Assembly: GCA_020636935.1 (NCBI GenBank)
Contig: JACJWW010000001.1
Location: forward strand, 147,426 to 211,425
DNA: 64,000 bases
Source: Nocardioidaceae bacterium
GTDB taxonomy: Bacteria; Actinomycetota; Actinomycetes; Propionibacteriales; Nocardioidaceae
Direction of reading: 5' to 3'
Translations under genes and position numbers: made by a program
Shown here: positions 43,419 through 50,799 of the stretch, in pieces
How positions within the stretch are numbered: the first letter of the stretch is position 1
Layout: each line of letters begins with the position of its first letter
The notes under the pieces: model-generated
Told to the model about the DNA's origin: nothing
Seen by the model: the letters and a program-made list of their open reading frames with translations, nothing else
Databases searched by the model: none

Positions 43419-43538
43419 CTACGGACTCGCAACACGCCCGCGTTCGTGTCGGAGACGGCCAGTGTTAACGACCAGCCCCACCGCCTCGTCCTTGAACTCC
43501 GGGGAATACTCCCTACGACTACTTGCCATCCTGAACAT
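43419..43538 (-). pseudogene. Remnant of an IS3-type transposase OrfA
   Basis: Read from ATG 43538 or 43529 after an AGAGAGG site, the peptide begins MASSRREYSPEFKDEAVGLV, the typical helix-turn-helix start of IS3-family OrfA, then runs out of frame and stops after about 40 codons. The flank GGTGGACACCTTC (about 43550-43563) resembles an IS3-type end. No OrfB is visible. The rest of 43281-43657 holds only the vapBC promoter region and the cstR operator. Confidence 0.6.
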
Positions 43539-43613
43539 CCTCTCTTAGAAGGTGTCCACCAAACGGGGGCAAGGCCAGAAGAGCCGCTTTGGGTGGCGAC
43601 ACGCGACCTTCTC

Positions 43614-43629
43614 ATACCCACAGGGGTAG
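43614..43629. promoter_or_regulatory. CsoR/CstR-type operator upstream of cstR
   Basis: ATACCC-ACAG-GGGTAG, an inverted repeat of G/C-tract half-sites typical for the CsoR/CstR/FrmR family, 28 bases before the repressor ATG. Five of six outer base pairs are complementary. Near-identical half-sites recur at 45579-45594. Confidence 0.72.
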
Positions 43630-43657
43630 CCTTGAAGCAAAGTCAAGGAGGCCCCCA

Positions 43658-43918
43658 ATGCAAATCGATCCCAATGATCTGACTCAGGTGACCAAGAGGC
43701 TGCGCCGCGCCCAAGGACAGATCGGCGGCATCTTGAAGATGATCGAGGAAGGTCGCGAGTGCCGAGACATCGTCACCCAGATGGCAGCGGTGTCCAAGGC
43801 CTTGGATCGAGCTGGGTTCGCGATGATCTCCACCGGCCTCAAGCAGTGCATGGTCGAGGAGTCCGCTGACAGCGGGGAGTTTGAAGCCATGGAGAAGCTG
43901 TTCTTGTCCTTGGCCTGA
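43658..43918 (+). CDS. cstR: CstR-like persulfide-sensing repressor (CsoR family)
   Basis: 86 residues; the ATG at 43658 has a perfect AAGGAGG site. All-helical CsoR-family protein starting with TKRLRRAQGQIGGILKMIEE. It keeps the two reactive Cys residues C35 and C64, 29 apart as in CstR, but the copper-binding His of CsoR (four before the second Cys) is Gly60. That points to thiol or persulfide sensing by disulfide/polysulfide cross-linking rather than Cu(I). The 3' end is 6 bases from the convergent CoA-disulfide reductase-rhodanese gene, a classic CstR target. Confidence 0.8.
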   Translation: MQIDPNDLTQVTKRLRRAQGQIGGILKMIEEGRECRDIVTQMAAVSKALDRAGFAMISTGLKQCMVEESADSGEFEAMEKLFLSLA

Positions 43919-43924
43919 CTCGAG

Positions 43925-45568
43925 TCACCCCGTAGGCGCTCCTTCGCGGACGTGGGCGCCGATCCCTGCCTTCCAGGTCAGATAACCACCATCGAGATTG
44001 GCGACCTCCCGACCCAACTGCGCGAGCAATCGGGCCGCAGTATGGCCACGCAGCCCCACTTCGCAGTTGACGATCAAGCGCCCACCCGGAAGCTCTGCTT
44101 GACGCTCACGCAACTCATCCAACGGCAGGTTGAGCGCCCCGGGGATGGCACCCTTGGCGAATTCGCGGGCAGTGCGTACGTCGATCAAGCCCGCGCCCGC
44201 GGCAACTTCGTCAGCCAACTCGTGCCACTGCACGGTCTCGACGACGCCGTCTCGAAGATTCTCCGCGATATAGCCAAGCATGTTGATTGGGTCCTTGGCC
44301 GAGCCGAATTGCGGCGCGTAGGCCAACTCCAATTCCGCCAACTCGCTCGCTCGGATCCCACCCGTCATCGCGGTGGCGATCACATCGATCCGTTTGTCCA
44401 CGCCCGCTCGACCCACTGCTTGAGCACCAAGCACAGCGTCACTTGCTGAGTCAACGAGCAGCTTGATGCTGAGCTTGGATGCACCCGGGTAGTAGCCAGC
44501 ATGGTCATTGGGGTGCACGTGGATCACTCGGAAGTCACGGCCGGCAGCACGGAGCCGCTTTTCGTTCCAACCCGTGACCCCGACCTGCAGACCGAAGAGC
44601 CCCACGATCGCCGTACCCAAGACCGGACGGTCGGCCACCGGGTGACCGGCAATGATGTCTGCCACACGGCGGCCTTGGAGATTCGCCGTATTGGCCAAGG
44701 GCACCAAGACCTCAGAGCCGTCGAGGGCATCTGCCTTCTCGACCGCATCACCCACTGCATAGATCGCCGGGTCGCTCGTGCGCAGGTTGGCATCGACCAC
44801 AATGCCGCCTCGCTCGCCAACCTCCAGGCCAGCGTCTGCTGCAAGCGTGGTGTCGGGGCGTACGCCGATCGCGGCCACCACCACCTCAGCTGGCCGGGTC
44901 TGCCGATCAGACAAGGTGACGTCTTGCGCACCAATCTCGGTGACAGAGGCTCCCAACACCAGATCGACACCAACCTTGCGCAGCCGCTGATGCACGATCT
45001 GGGCCATCTCTGGGTCGAGCGGCGCCATCACCTGCTCAGTTGCCTCGACCAGCGTGACTGAGATGCCAAGGTTATGGAGGTTTTCGGCAAGCTCCAAGCC
45101 GATGAAGCCACCCCCGATCACCACAGCGGACTTGGCCCCAGATGTCGCAGCCACCATCGCATCGGTGTCTTCGATATCCCGCAACGACAGCGCCCTCTCG
45201 ATGCCTGGGATCGGGGGGCGTACCGGGCGAGCACCTGGGGAGAGCACCAAGGCGTCATACGAGATGACACTCTCGCTGCCGTCGGCCGCTCGCACCGCGA
45301 CAGCCTTGGCCTGCCTGTCGATCGAGATGACCTCGTGGTTGACGCGTACGTCGAGATTGAAGCGCCGTTTCAGCGACTTTGGTGTCTGCAGCAGCAAATC
45401 CTTGCGGCGTTCGATCACACCGCCGATGTGATAGGGAAGACCACAGTTGGCGAAGGACACATAGCCGCTTCGCTCAATCACCACGATCTCTGCAGACTCG
45501 TCGAGACGACGTATCCGAGTCGCTGCAGACATTCCGCCGGCCACGCCACCTACGATCACTATTCTCAT
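43925..45568 (-). CDS. CoA-disulfide reductase with C-terminal rhodanese domain (persulfide reductase)
   Basis: 547 residues. FAD GxGxxG-type start IVGGVAGGMSAATR, active-site Cys42 in SFANCGLPYHIGG, NAD(P)H fold VVIGGGFIGLELAENL, second FAD motif YAVGDAVEK. From about residue 440 a rhodanese domain with active Cys about 502 in NCEVGLRGHTA. Such fusions (CoADR-RHD, Npsr) reduce CoA-persulfide, polysulfide or CoA-disulfide with NADH. The ATG at 45568 lies 10 bases inside the operator at 45579-45594, so repression by CstR is direct and strong. Both active cysteines are intact. Confidence 0.88.
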   Translation of the reverse strand: MRIVIVGGVAGGMSAATRIRRLDESAEIVVIERSGYVSFANCGLPYHIGGVIERRKDLLLQTPKSLKRRFNLDVRVNHEVISIDRQAKAVAVRAADGSESVISYDALVLSPGARPVRPPIPGIERALSLRDIEDTDAMVAATSGAKSAVVIGGGFIGLELAENLHNLGISVTLVEATEQVMAPLDPEMAQIVHQRLRKVGVDLVLGASVTEIGAQDVTLSDRQTRPAEVVVAAIGVRPDTTLAADAGLEVGERGGIVVDANLRTSDPAIYAVGDAVEKADALDGSEVLVPLANTANLQGRRVADIIAGHPVADRPVLGTAIVGLFGLQVGVTGWNEKRLRAAGRDFRVIHVHPNDHAGYYPGASKLSIKLLVDSASDAVLGAQAVGRAGVDKRIDVIATAMTGGIRASELAELELAYAPQFGSAKDPINMLGYIAENLRDGVVETVQWHELADEVAAGAGLIDVRTAREFAKGAIPGALNLPLDELRERQAELPGGRLIVNCEVGLRGHTAARLLAQLGREVANLDGGYLTWKAGIGAHVREGAPTG

Positions 45569-45578
45569 GAGTGCTATG

Positions 45579-45594
45579 ATACCCCCTAGGGTAT
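45579..45594. promoter_or_regulatory. Shared CstR-type operator between the reductase and the small Cys-rich gene
   Basis: ATACCC-CCTA-GGGTAT, a perfect 6-base inverted repeat. It sits 10 bases before the reductase start and 21 bases before the divergent small gene, so one bound repressor would shut both. The half-sites match those upstream of cstR. Confidence 0.8.
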
Positions 45595-45615
45595 TTATCT
45601 ATTTAGGAGCCTTGA

Positions 45616-45780
45616 ATGTGCAGACCGGTGAAATGTAGGACATGTGGCAAGACCACCTGGGCAGGATGTGGCCAGCATGTCGCCCAAGTCAAGGCATCAG
45701 TGCCAGCAGGACAATGGTGCGCGGGGCACCCGAAGAGCGAGCAGGCGCCAGGCTTCTTCGCCCGCCTATTCGGTCGCTGA
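45616..45780 (+). CDS. 54-residue cysteine-rich protein, divergent from the persulfide reductase
   Basis: MCRPVKCRTCGKTTWAGCGQ begins the protein, followed by a Trp-Cys-Ala-Gly-His segment and a short aromatic/basic end (FFARLFGR). An AGGAG site is 6 bases before the ATG. Cys at positions 2, 7, 10, 18 and 35 with His 21 and 38 suggest a small zinc ribbon or a thiol acceptor. I remember similar short proteins as unnamed actinobacterial products. Sharing the CstR operator with the reductase suggests a role in sulfur trafficking or persulfide handling. Function is unknown. Confidence 0.75.
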   Translation: MCRPVKCRTCGKTTWAGCGQHVAQVKASVPAGQWCAGHPKSEQAPGFFARLFGR

Positions 45781-45806
45781 GTCTTACTGATTGATGTAGA
45801 GGCTGC

Positions 45807-46418
45807 TCAGTTGAAGCACTGAGGCGTGTCGAGGCTGATATTCAGATTGGACACCTTGCCACCCCTGAGCGTGAAGAAAAAGGCAGCATCGTTGGGCTGG
45901 CCCTCGACATGGGCCCGGTAGTTGCCGAAATCACTGCGGAACTCCGCATTCGGGTAGGCAGCCAAGGCCTCGGCCTTGGTGCTGCCCAACTCGATGCCCT
46001 CCGGGGTCTTCATGCCTTCGCGGGCCACCAGCAGTTCGACACCCTTGGGGCCGATCAGTCCGTCGTACGACGTCATTGATGGGTCGGGCGTGGCTGAGTC
46101 AGACTCCTCACCCGGAGCATTGACGAAGGTGAACCACACGCATGCACCCGCCTCGCCCTCTCCGTCTGGGAAGGTCGCGGCATCCGTGGCCTTCACTTCG
46201 TCAAGGCTCATCCCCAGCGTGATCCCGTCAAAGCCGGTCGGCCCGAAGGCACCTCCGTCAGCGGCGCTCTCCCCCTCACTCGGACTCGGGGAGCTCGCCG
46301 TTGGCGACTGGGTCGAGTCACTCGGCGCGGGGTCGTTCTTCGCGCCGGTGCTGCTCGTCGTACAACCTGAGGCGAACAGCCCGAGCGCAAGCAGGGAGGC
46401 GGCAAGTGCGGTCTTCAT
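45807..46418 (-). CDS. Lipoprotein of unknown function
   Basis: About 203 residues from the ATG at 46418, with AGGAG upstream. N-terminus KTALAASLLALGLFASGC is a lipoprotein signal with lipobox ASGC (Cys about residue 19). A Ser/Pro/Thr-rich linker follows, then a small domain with GITLGMSLDEVKATD and a repeat-like second unit EGIELGSTKAEALAAY that recall tandem modules seen in SmpA/BamE-like or related secreted folds. The Cys residues near the end may form a disulfide. Function unknown. Confidence 0.7.
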   Translation of the reverse strand: MKTALAASLLALGLFASGCTTSSTGAKNDPAPSDSTQSPTASSPSPSEGESAADGGAFGPTGFDGITLGMSLDEVKATDAATFPDGEGEAGACVWFTFVNAPGEESDSATPDPSMTSYDGLIGPKGVELLVAREGMKTPEGIELGSTKAEALAAYPNAEFRSDFGNYRAHVEGQPNDAAFFFTLRGGKVSNLNISLDTPQCFN

Positions 46419-46506
46419 CGTGACTCCTGGGGAAGGCAACCTGTCCCCCCAACGTTAGCCACCCCACCCCCACCCGCCCCCGCGACGCGCCTGTGGTTGA
46501 CGTAGT

Positions 46507-46597
46507 GGGGGCTGCAGGTTTCCCAAGTGCGCTTGGTGTACATGCACGTTCAACGGGGTGCAACCCATGGAACGTGCATGTATCCCGTTGGACGTGA
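46507..46597. repeat. Palindromic intergenic element, copy A
   Basis: 91 bases aligning without gaps to copy B at 62321-62411 with 12 differences. It has a small invariant hairpin CCAAG-TGCG-CTTGG (46523-46536) and a large palindrome 46541-46580 whose arms pair at 17 of 20 positions. It lies 55 bases beyond the 3' end of the monooxygenase gene. Confidence 0.85.
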
Positions 46598-46610
46598 GGG
46601 CCGTCATGAG

Positions 46611-46644
46611 CGTCGTACGCCGGAGGCGCTTCCGGCGTACGACG
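46611..46644 (-). terminator. Perfect GC-rich hairpin after the monooxygenase gene
   Basis: CGTCGTACGCCGGA pairs with TCCGGCGTACGACG, a 14-base stem with a 6-base loop, starting 8 bases beyond the stop at 46653. No T tract. A likely terminator of the minus-strand unit, next to repeat copy A. Confidence 0.65.
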
Positions 46645-46652
46645 CAGAGGTC

Positions 46653-48269
46653 TCAGCTAGCGGCCTCCACCGCGACCACCGGAGAGTCAGCGAAAGCAGA
46701 GGCGCTCTCAGCTGGGGCTTGGGCGCTCTCAGGGAGCTTGGTGATCGCATCGCCCAACTTGTAGAAGGTCATGTCATCGGTGACCTTGGCGCGGCCGAAG
46801 TCGATCATGTCGCGCACATAGCTTTGCGGCATCACCCACGGCGCGCGGCTGCCGACCTTGGGGAAGGCCTGGATGTAGCGCTGGATATAGCCCGAAGCCA
46901 GGTCGAGGATCGGGCGTGAGCTCATGCCGTCCGGAGCGACAGGCACCGCGATGCCATAGCCCTTGTCTTGCATGTGCTTGAGCAGCGAGGTGACGAACTT
47001 CGACACCAGATCTGCACGCAAAGTCCACGAGGAGTTGATATAGCCCACGGTCATCGAGGCGTTGGGTACGCCGCCGATCATCAGGCCGCGGTAGGCGAAG
47101 GCCGTAGCCAAGTCAACCGGCTTGCCGTCGACGCTCATCGTGGCACCACCAAGCGGCTTGAGGATCAGCCCGGTGGCGGTGATGATGATGTCGGCCTCGA
47201 GCACTTCGCCGTCGGAGAGTTTGATGCCTTCGGGCACGAAACGGTCGATGGTGTTGGTGACGACCGAGACCTTGCCGGACTTGACGGCACGGAAGAAGTC
47301 ACCGCTGGGTACGGCGCACAGTCGCTGGTCCCACACGTTGTAGCTGGGCGTGAAGTGCTCCTTGCGCACATCTTCGGGGATCCGGCCCTTCTGCAAGCCC
47401 GCCACGATGTTGTTGGCGGCCTCGGGCCGGATCCGTGAGAGCTGATAGATGAAGGTGTTCTGCACGATGCTCTTGGCTCGGCCATAACGATGCAGCACGA
47501 TGCTGGGCGCATAGGGGCGCAGCCGGTTGATCAGTTTGTCGCGGCGCGGCACCGGGATCATCCACGATGGGGTGCGCTGCAGCATGGTCACGTGCTCGGC
47601 CTCTTCGGCCATGGCGGGTACGACGGTCGCGGCGGTCGCGCCGGACCCGATCACGACGACCTTCTTTCCGGCGTACTCGGCGTCTTCTGGCCAGAACTGC
47701 GGATGCCAGATCTGCCCCTTGAAGTCGGCTCGGCCGACAAACTCGGGGTCGTTGCCCTTGTCGTAGTCGTAGTAGCCAGCAGCCAGGTGCACGTAGTTGG
47801 CCTTGACGGTGTGCTTCTTGCCCTTGACGTCAAGGGTCACTGTCCAGGCTTGATCGGGGGTCGACCAGTTGGCGTCCACGACCTTGTGTTGGTAGTAGAT
47901 GTGATCGGAGATGCCATTCTCGTCAGCCGTCTCACGCAGGTAGTCGAGGATGTCACCGCCCTCGGCGATCGCGTCCTTGCCCTCCCAAGGCTTGAACGGA
48001 TAAGACAAGGTGAACATGTCAGAGTCGGAGCGCACTCCGGGATAGCGGAAGAGATCCCATGTGCCACCAGACACCGCACGCGCCTCAGCGATGGCATAGG
48101 TCAGCTTGGGCAGTCGCTCTTGCAGGCGATAGGCCATGCCGACGCCGGATATGCCAGCTCCAATGATCAGCACATCGACCTGCTCAGGCATCGGCCCGGA
48201 GGCTCCCTTCGCGGGTCGTGCAATCTCGGGACCATGGTGATACTCGGGTGCGAAATCTGTGCTCGTCAT
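46653..48269 (-). CDS. EthA/MymA-like Baeyer-Villiger flavin monooxygenase
   Basis: About 538 residues from the ATG at 48269. FAD motif IIGAGISGVGMAYRLQ, then SGGTWDLFRYPGVRSDSDM, the Baeyer-Villiger fingerprint FKGQIWHPQFWPE, NADPH motif VVIGSGATAATVVPAM, and late IIITATGL. By memory the sequence follows M. tuberculosis EthA closely through the whole length. It inserts oxygen next to ketones or oxidises sulfur compounds using NADPH. It forms a two-gene unit with the MpaB-type gene upstream, divergent from the TetR-mce operon. Confidence 0.85.
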   Translation of the reverse strand: MTSTDFAPEYHHGPEIARPAKGASGPMPEQVDVLIIGAGISGVGMAYRLQERLPKLTYAIAEARAVSGGTWDLFRYPGVRSDSDMFTLSYPFKPWEGKDAIAEGGDILDYLRETADENGISDHIYYQHKVVDANWSTPDQAWTVTLDVKGKKHTVKANYVHLAAGYYDYDKGNDPEFVGRADFKGQIWHPQFWPEDAEYAGKKVVVIGSGATAATVVPAMAEEAEHVTMLQRTPSWMIPVPRRDKLINRLRPYAPSIVLHRYGRAKSIVQNTFIYQLSRIRPEAANNIVAGLQKGRIPEDVRKEHFTPSYNVWDQRLCAVPSGDFFRAVKSGKVSVVTNTIDRFVPEGIKLSDGEVLEADIIITATGLILKPLGGATMSVDGKPVDLATAFAYRGLMIGGVPNASMTVGYINSSWTLRADLVSKFVTSLLKHMQDKGYGIAVPVAPDGMSSRPILDLASGYIQRYIQAFPKVGSRAPWVMPQSYVRDMIDFGRAKVTDDMTFYKLGDAITKLPESAQAPAESASAFADSPVVAVEAAS

Positions 48270-48333
48270 ATCGACAGTGTGCCCCGCATGACCCAAATCT
48301 GCACCCAAAAGGTGACCGGGAACACAGCCCTGC

Positions 48334-49221
48334 CTAGATCACCCGGCGGTGCTTCTTGAAGCGCTTGCGCGTGTCTCGTACGACGAGCCGCGCGCCGAGA
48401 GTGCGGAGTGGCCGCGGCACCAGCCGATAGACGGGCGGGAAGACGACCCAGAAGGCATCGAAGAGGAATTGCTCGCGACGACGCCACGACAGGTTGAGGA
48501 CTTCCCGCACTCGCGGCTCGATCAGGCCACGGGTCATCAGGCTCTGCAGAGCCATCAGCGGACGCATGTGGACAGGCAGATTGGAGCTGTCCAAGAGTTG
48601 CAAAGCGAAGGCCTGCACGAGTGGGTCTGGAGTCAACTGGGCTGTGGCTTCGTCCCAATAGGCGAGGAATCCGTCGTAGGTCTCGGGCCACTGCTCTTGT
48701 TGCACCTGCAGCGCCGTACCGAAGATCTGACCGTCTTCATAGATGCGTTGTTTGCTGGCCTCGTCGAGTGGACCGAAGACTCGCTGATAGAGGTCGAGTC
48801 CGTTCTTGACCAAGGTGGCCGCCACCCAGAGTTGGAGCTCGGGGTCGAAGGCGTTATAGCGACCGGAGGCCACCACTGGTTTGTGCGCCCCATTGACCAT
48901 CCTGCTGATCATGGCCTGCTCTTCTTCGGTGCCCAAGGTCATCATGTAGACGTAGGCGAGCGTCGTACGCAATCGGTCAACGGGGCGGTAGAGAGTCGTG
49001 GAGTGCTCGGCCACTCCGACTCCAACTCCGGGATCGGCCAGTTGATTCATCACGGCTGCCCCAGCGCCGAGAAGCAACATCTGCTCTTCGATGAAATCTG
49101 CCTGGGTGACCGCTGCAGGGCCCTTCACCGGAGGTGTCGAAGGCCCCCGAACCACCCGTCTAGGAGCCCGATTTTGCTGTTTGGGAATTTCTGTCTTTGG
49201 GGGTTGCGATGACACGGTCAT
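48334..49221 (-). CDS. MpaB-type oxygenase family protein (DUF2236), copy 1
   Basis: About 295 residues; candidate ATGs at 49221 and 49248 lie in the putative operator, so the start is uncertain. The helical DUF2236/latex-clearing-protein-like domain shows GVGVAEHSTTLYRP, TLAYVYMMTLGTEEEQ and VNGAHKPV with His that may bind heme, and PELQLWVAATLVKNG. Family members include mycophenolate- and rubber-type oxygenases, but this substrate is unknown. A second copy (59813-60712) lies in the divergent operon. The C-terminus is strongly basic. Confidence 0.72.
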   Translation of the reverse strand: MTVSSQPPKTEIPKQQNRAPRRVVRGPSTPPVKGPAAVTQADFIEEQMLLLGAGAAVMNQLADPGVGVGVAEHSTTLYRPVDRLRTTLAYVYMMTLGTEEEQAMISRMVNGAHKPVVASGRYNAFDPELQLWVAATLVKNGLDLYQRVFGPLDEASKQRIYEDGQIFGTALQVQQEQWPETYDGFLAYWDEATAQLTPDPLVQAFALQLLDSSNLPVHMRPLMALQSLMTRGLIEPRVREVLNLSWRRREQFLFDAFWVVFPPVYRLVPRPLRTLGARLVVRDTRKRFKKHRRVI

Positions 49222-49248
49222 GCAACGAGAATGACGCTTCCGTTGCAT
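49220..49248. promoter_or_regulatory. Inverted repeat, candidate operator for the TetR regulator
   Basis: ATGCAACG (49220-49227) and CGTTGCAT (49241-49248) are perfect inverted repeats with a 13-base spacer. The site covers the start of the MpaB-type gene and lies 81 bases before the divergent TetR gene, as expected of an autoregulated repressor controlling both directions. Confidence 0.5.
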
Positions 49249-49329
49249 TTTGGCAAGGGTCGTGTTTTCGTAACCCATCGGTGGTTCGAGAGATGAGCCA
49301 GACCAAGTCGACCAGGTGAAGGGGGTGCC

Positions 49330-49929
49330 ATGCACTCAGAAGAGGCAATCTTGCAGGGCGCTCTGAAACTCTTTGCCCGCGAAGGCGTCGCCCATGTGGG
49401 CACCGATGAGATCGCCACGGCAGCAGGGGTCAACCGCACCACGCTCTATCGCAGATTCGGCTCGAAACAAGCAGTGGTAAATGCCGCCACTGCCTATGAG
49501 ACCGCCCGAGTGATCACCCAGATCGAGACCCAACTGCCACAAATCCCCAACAGCCCCGACCCCAGCTTCGACGCGGCCAAGTACTTGGTCGACTTCTTCA
49601 CGATCACCCACGAGACCCTGCGCACCAACAAGTTGATCCAACGGGTGCTCAACAGCGATCAGCCCAGCGCCATCCTCGGTCTGACCCTGCAGTCGGGTCC
49701 AGCGCTGGCCACGGCAACACAGATCCTGGTTGACCGGATCAGCGCCGTACGCCGAGCAACTGGCCGCTATCCCGACCCTGACCCATATCCGGTCCAGTCA
49801 ATTGCCGCCACGATCACGAGACTTCACCACTCGCTATTGCTCTCAAAGGCAGCACCACCGACACTGGACACTCGCGCAGAGCGTGAGACCTACGCCACAC
49901 TCGCCATCGTCCCGCTCATCCTGACCTGA
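49330..49929 (+). CDS. TetR-family regulator heading the mce operon
   Basis: 199 residues. The helix-turn-helix is TDEIATAAGVNRTTLYRRFG; the rest is a helical ligand domain. It begins the plus-strand operon with only 12 bases to yrbEA and diverges from the MpaB-type/EthA-like pair, so it probably controls both lipid uptake and oxidation. It is neither KstR nor Mce3R by obvious motifs; the ligand is unknown. Confidence 0.85.
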   Translation: MHSEEAILQGALKLFAREGVAHVGTDEIATAAGVNRTTLYRRFGSKQAVVNAATAYETARVITQIETQLPQIPNSPDPSFDAAKYLVDFFTITHETLRTNKLIQRVLNSDQPSAILGLTLQSGPALATATQILVDRISAVRRATGRYPDPDPYPVQSIAATITRLHHSLLLSKAAPPTLDTRAERETYATLAIVPLILT

Positions 49930-49941
49930 CCGAAAGCCCCG

Positions 49942-50799
49942 ATGAACACTCCTCAGCCTGTCGCCCAGACCCGTCCCGAGGGTCTCCTCAGCGGCATCCG
50001 GGCGGGGTTCTCCGAGAGTGAGCGCACCTTCACTCCGGTGGCTGATCTGATCAGGCTGACCAAACTGGGCTGGCAGATCTTCACCTCCTTCGGGCAGGCG
50101 CTGCTCACGGGGCGCTTCCCCATCGGTGAGTTGATCATCCAGTGCTGGTACACCATCCGGGTGTGCAGCCTGCCTGCACTCGCGGTGGCGATCCCGTTCG
50201 GCGTCGTACTCGCCCTGCAGGTCGGCCTGCTCTCCCAACAGGTCGGAGCCGTCGCCTTCACCGGCGCCGGCAACACCCTGGCCGTGATCAGACAGGCCGC
50301 CCCGCTCGTGACCGCCCTGATCTTGGCGGGCGTTGCAGGGTCGTCAATCTGCGCCGACCTGGGAGCCCGCAAGATCCGCGAAGAGCTCGATGCCATGGAG
50401 GTGATGGGCATCCCGGTCGTGCAGCGACTGGTGATGCCGCGCGCGATCGCCACCACGATCATGGGCATGCTGATCACCGGGCTGGTCATGTTTTTCACCA
50501 TCGTGACCACCCTGCTGGTCAGCTCCGTGGTGATGTCACTACCTCCGGGCACCTATCTGGCTTCGGTCTCCGCCCTGGCCCACCCCAGCGACATGGCTCT
50601 GTCGATGTTCAAGGCGGCTGTCTTCGCGATCATCACGACCACGGTCGCCGCCGACCGCGGCTTCCGGGTGCGCACCGGTCCGGCCGGGGTCGGCGACGCA
50701 GTCACCAGCGCGGTCGTGACCAACTTCGTGCTCCTCTTTGCCGTCAACGTGCTCATCTCCCAGATCGCCAGCATGTTCTCCTCGGGGCCGCTCGGATGA
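49942..50799 (+). CDS. yrbEA: MlaE/YrbE permease A of the Mce system
   Basis: 285 residues with five to six membrane helices. The permease core LAGVAGSSICADLGARKIREELDAMEVMGI carries the conserved coupling helix (EELDAMEVMGI) that contacts the ATPase. It forms a heterodimer with YrbEB in the inner membrane. The ATPase (MceG/Mkl) is not in this window and is normally encoded elsewhere. Overlaps yrbEB by 4 bases. Confidence 0.92.
   Translation: MNTPQPVAQTRPEGLLSGIRAGFSESERTFTPVADLIRLTKLGWQIFTSFGQALLTGRFPIGELIIQCWYTIRVCSLPALAVAIPFGVVLALQVGLLSQQVGAVAFTGAGNTLAVIRQAAPLVTALILAGVAGSSICADLGARKIREELDAMEVMGIPVVQRLVMPRAIATTIMGMLITGLVMFFTIVTTLLVSSVVMSLPPGTYLASVSALAHPSDMALSMFKAAVFAIITTTVAADRGFRVRTGPAGVGDAVTSAVVTNFVLLFAVNVLISQIASMFSSGPLG

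Noticed and set aside
43658..43918. Copper repressor CsoR
   Set aside because: The His of the Cys-His-Cys copper site is Gly60, and the neighbours are sulfur enzymes, not a copper ATPase or chaperone.
50142..50795. N-terminal extension of the yrbEB frame
   Set aside because: It lies wholly within yrbEA in another frame with Arg/His/Pro-rich composition; the real start at 50796 overlaps the yrbEA stop.
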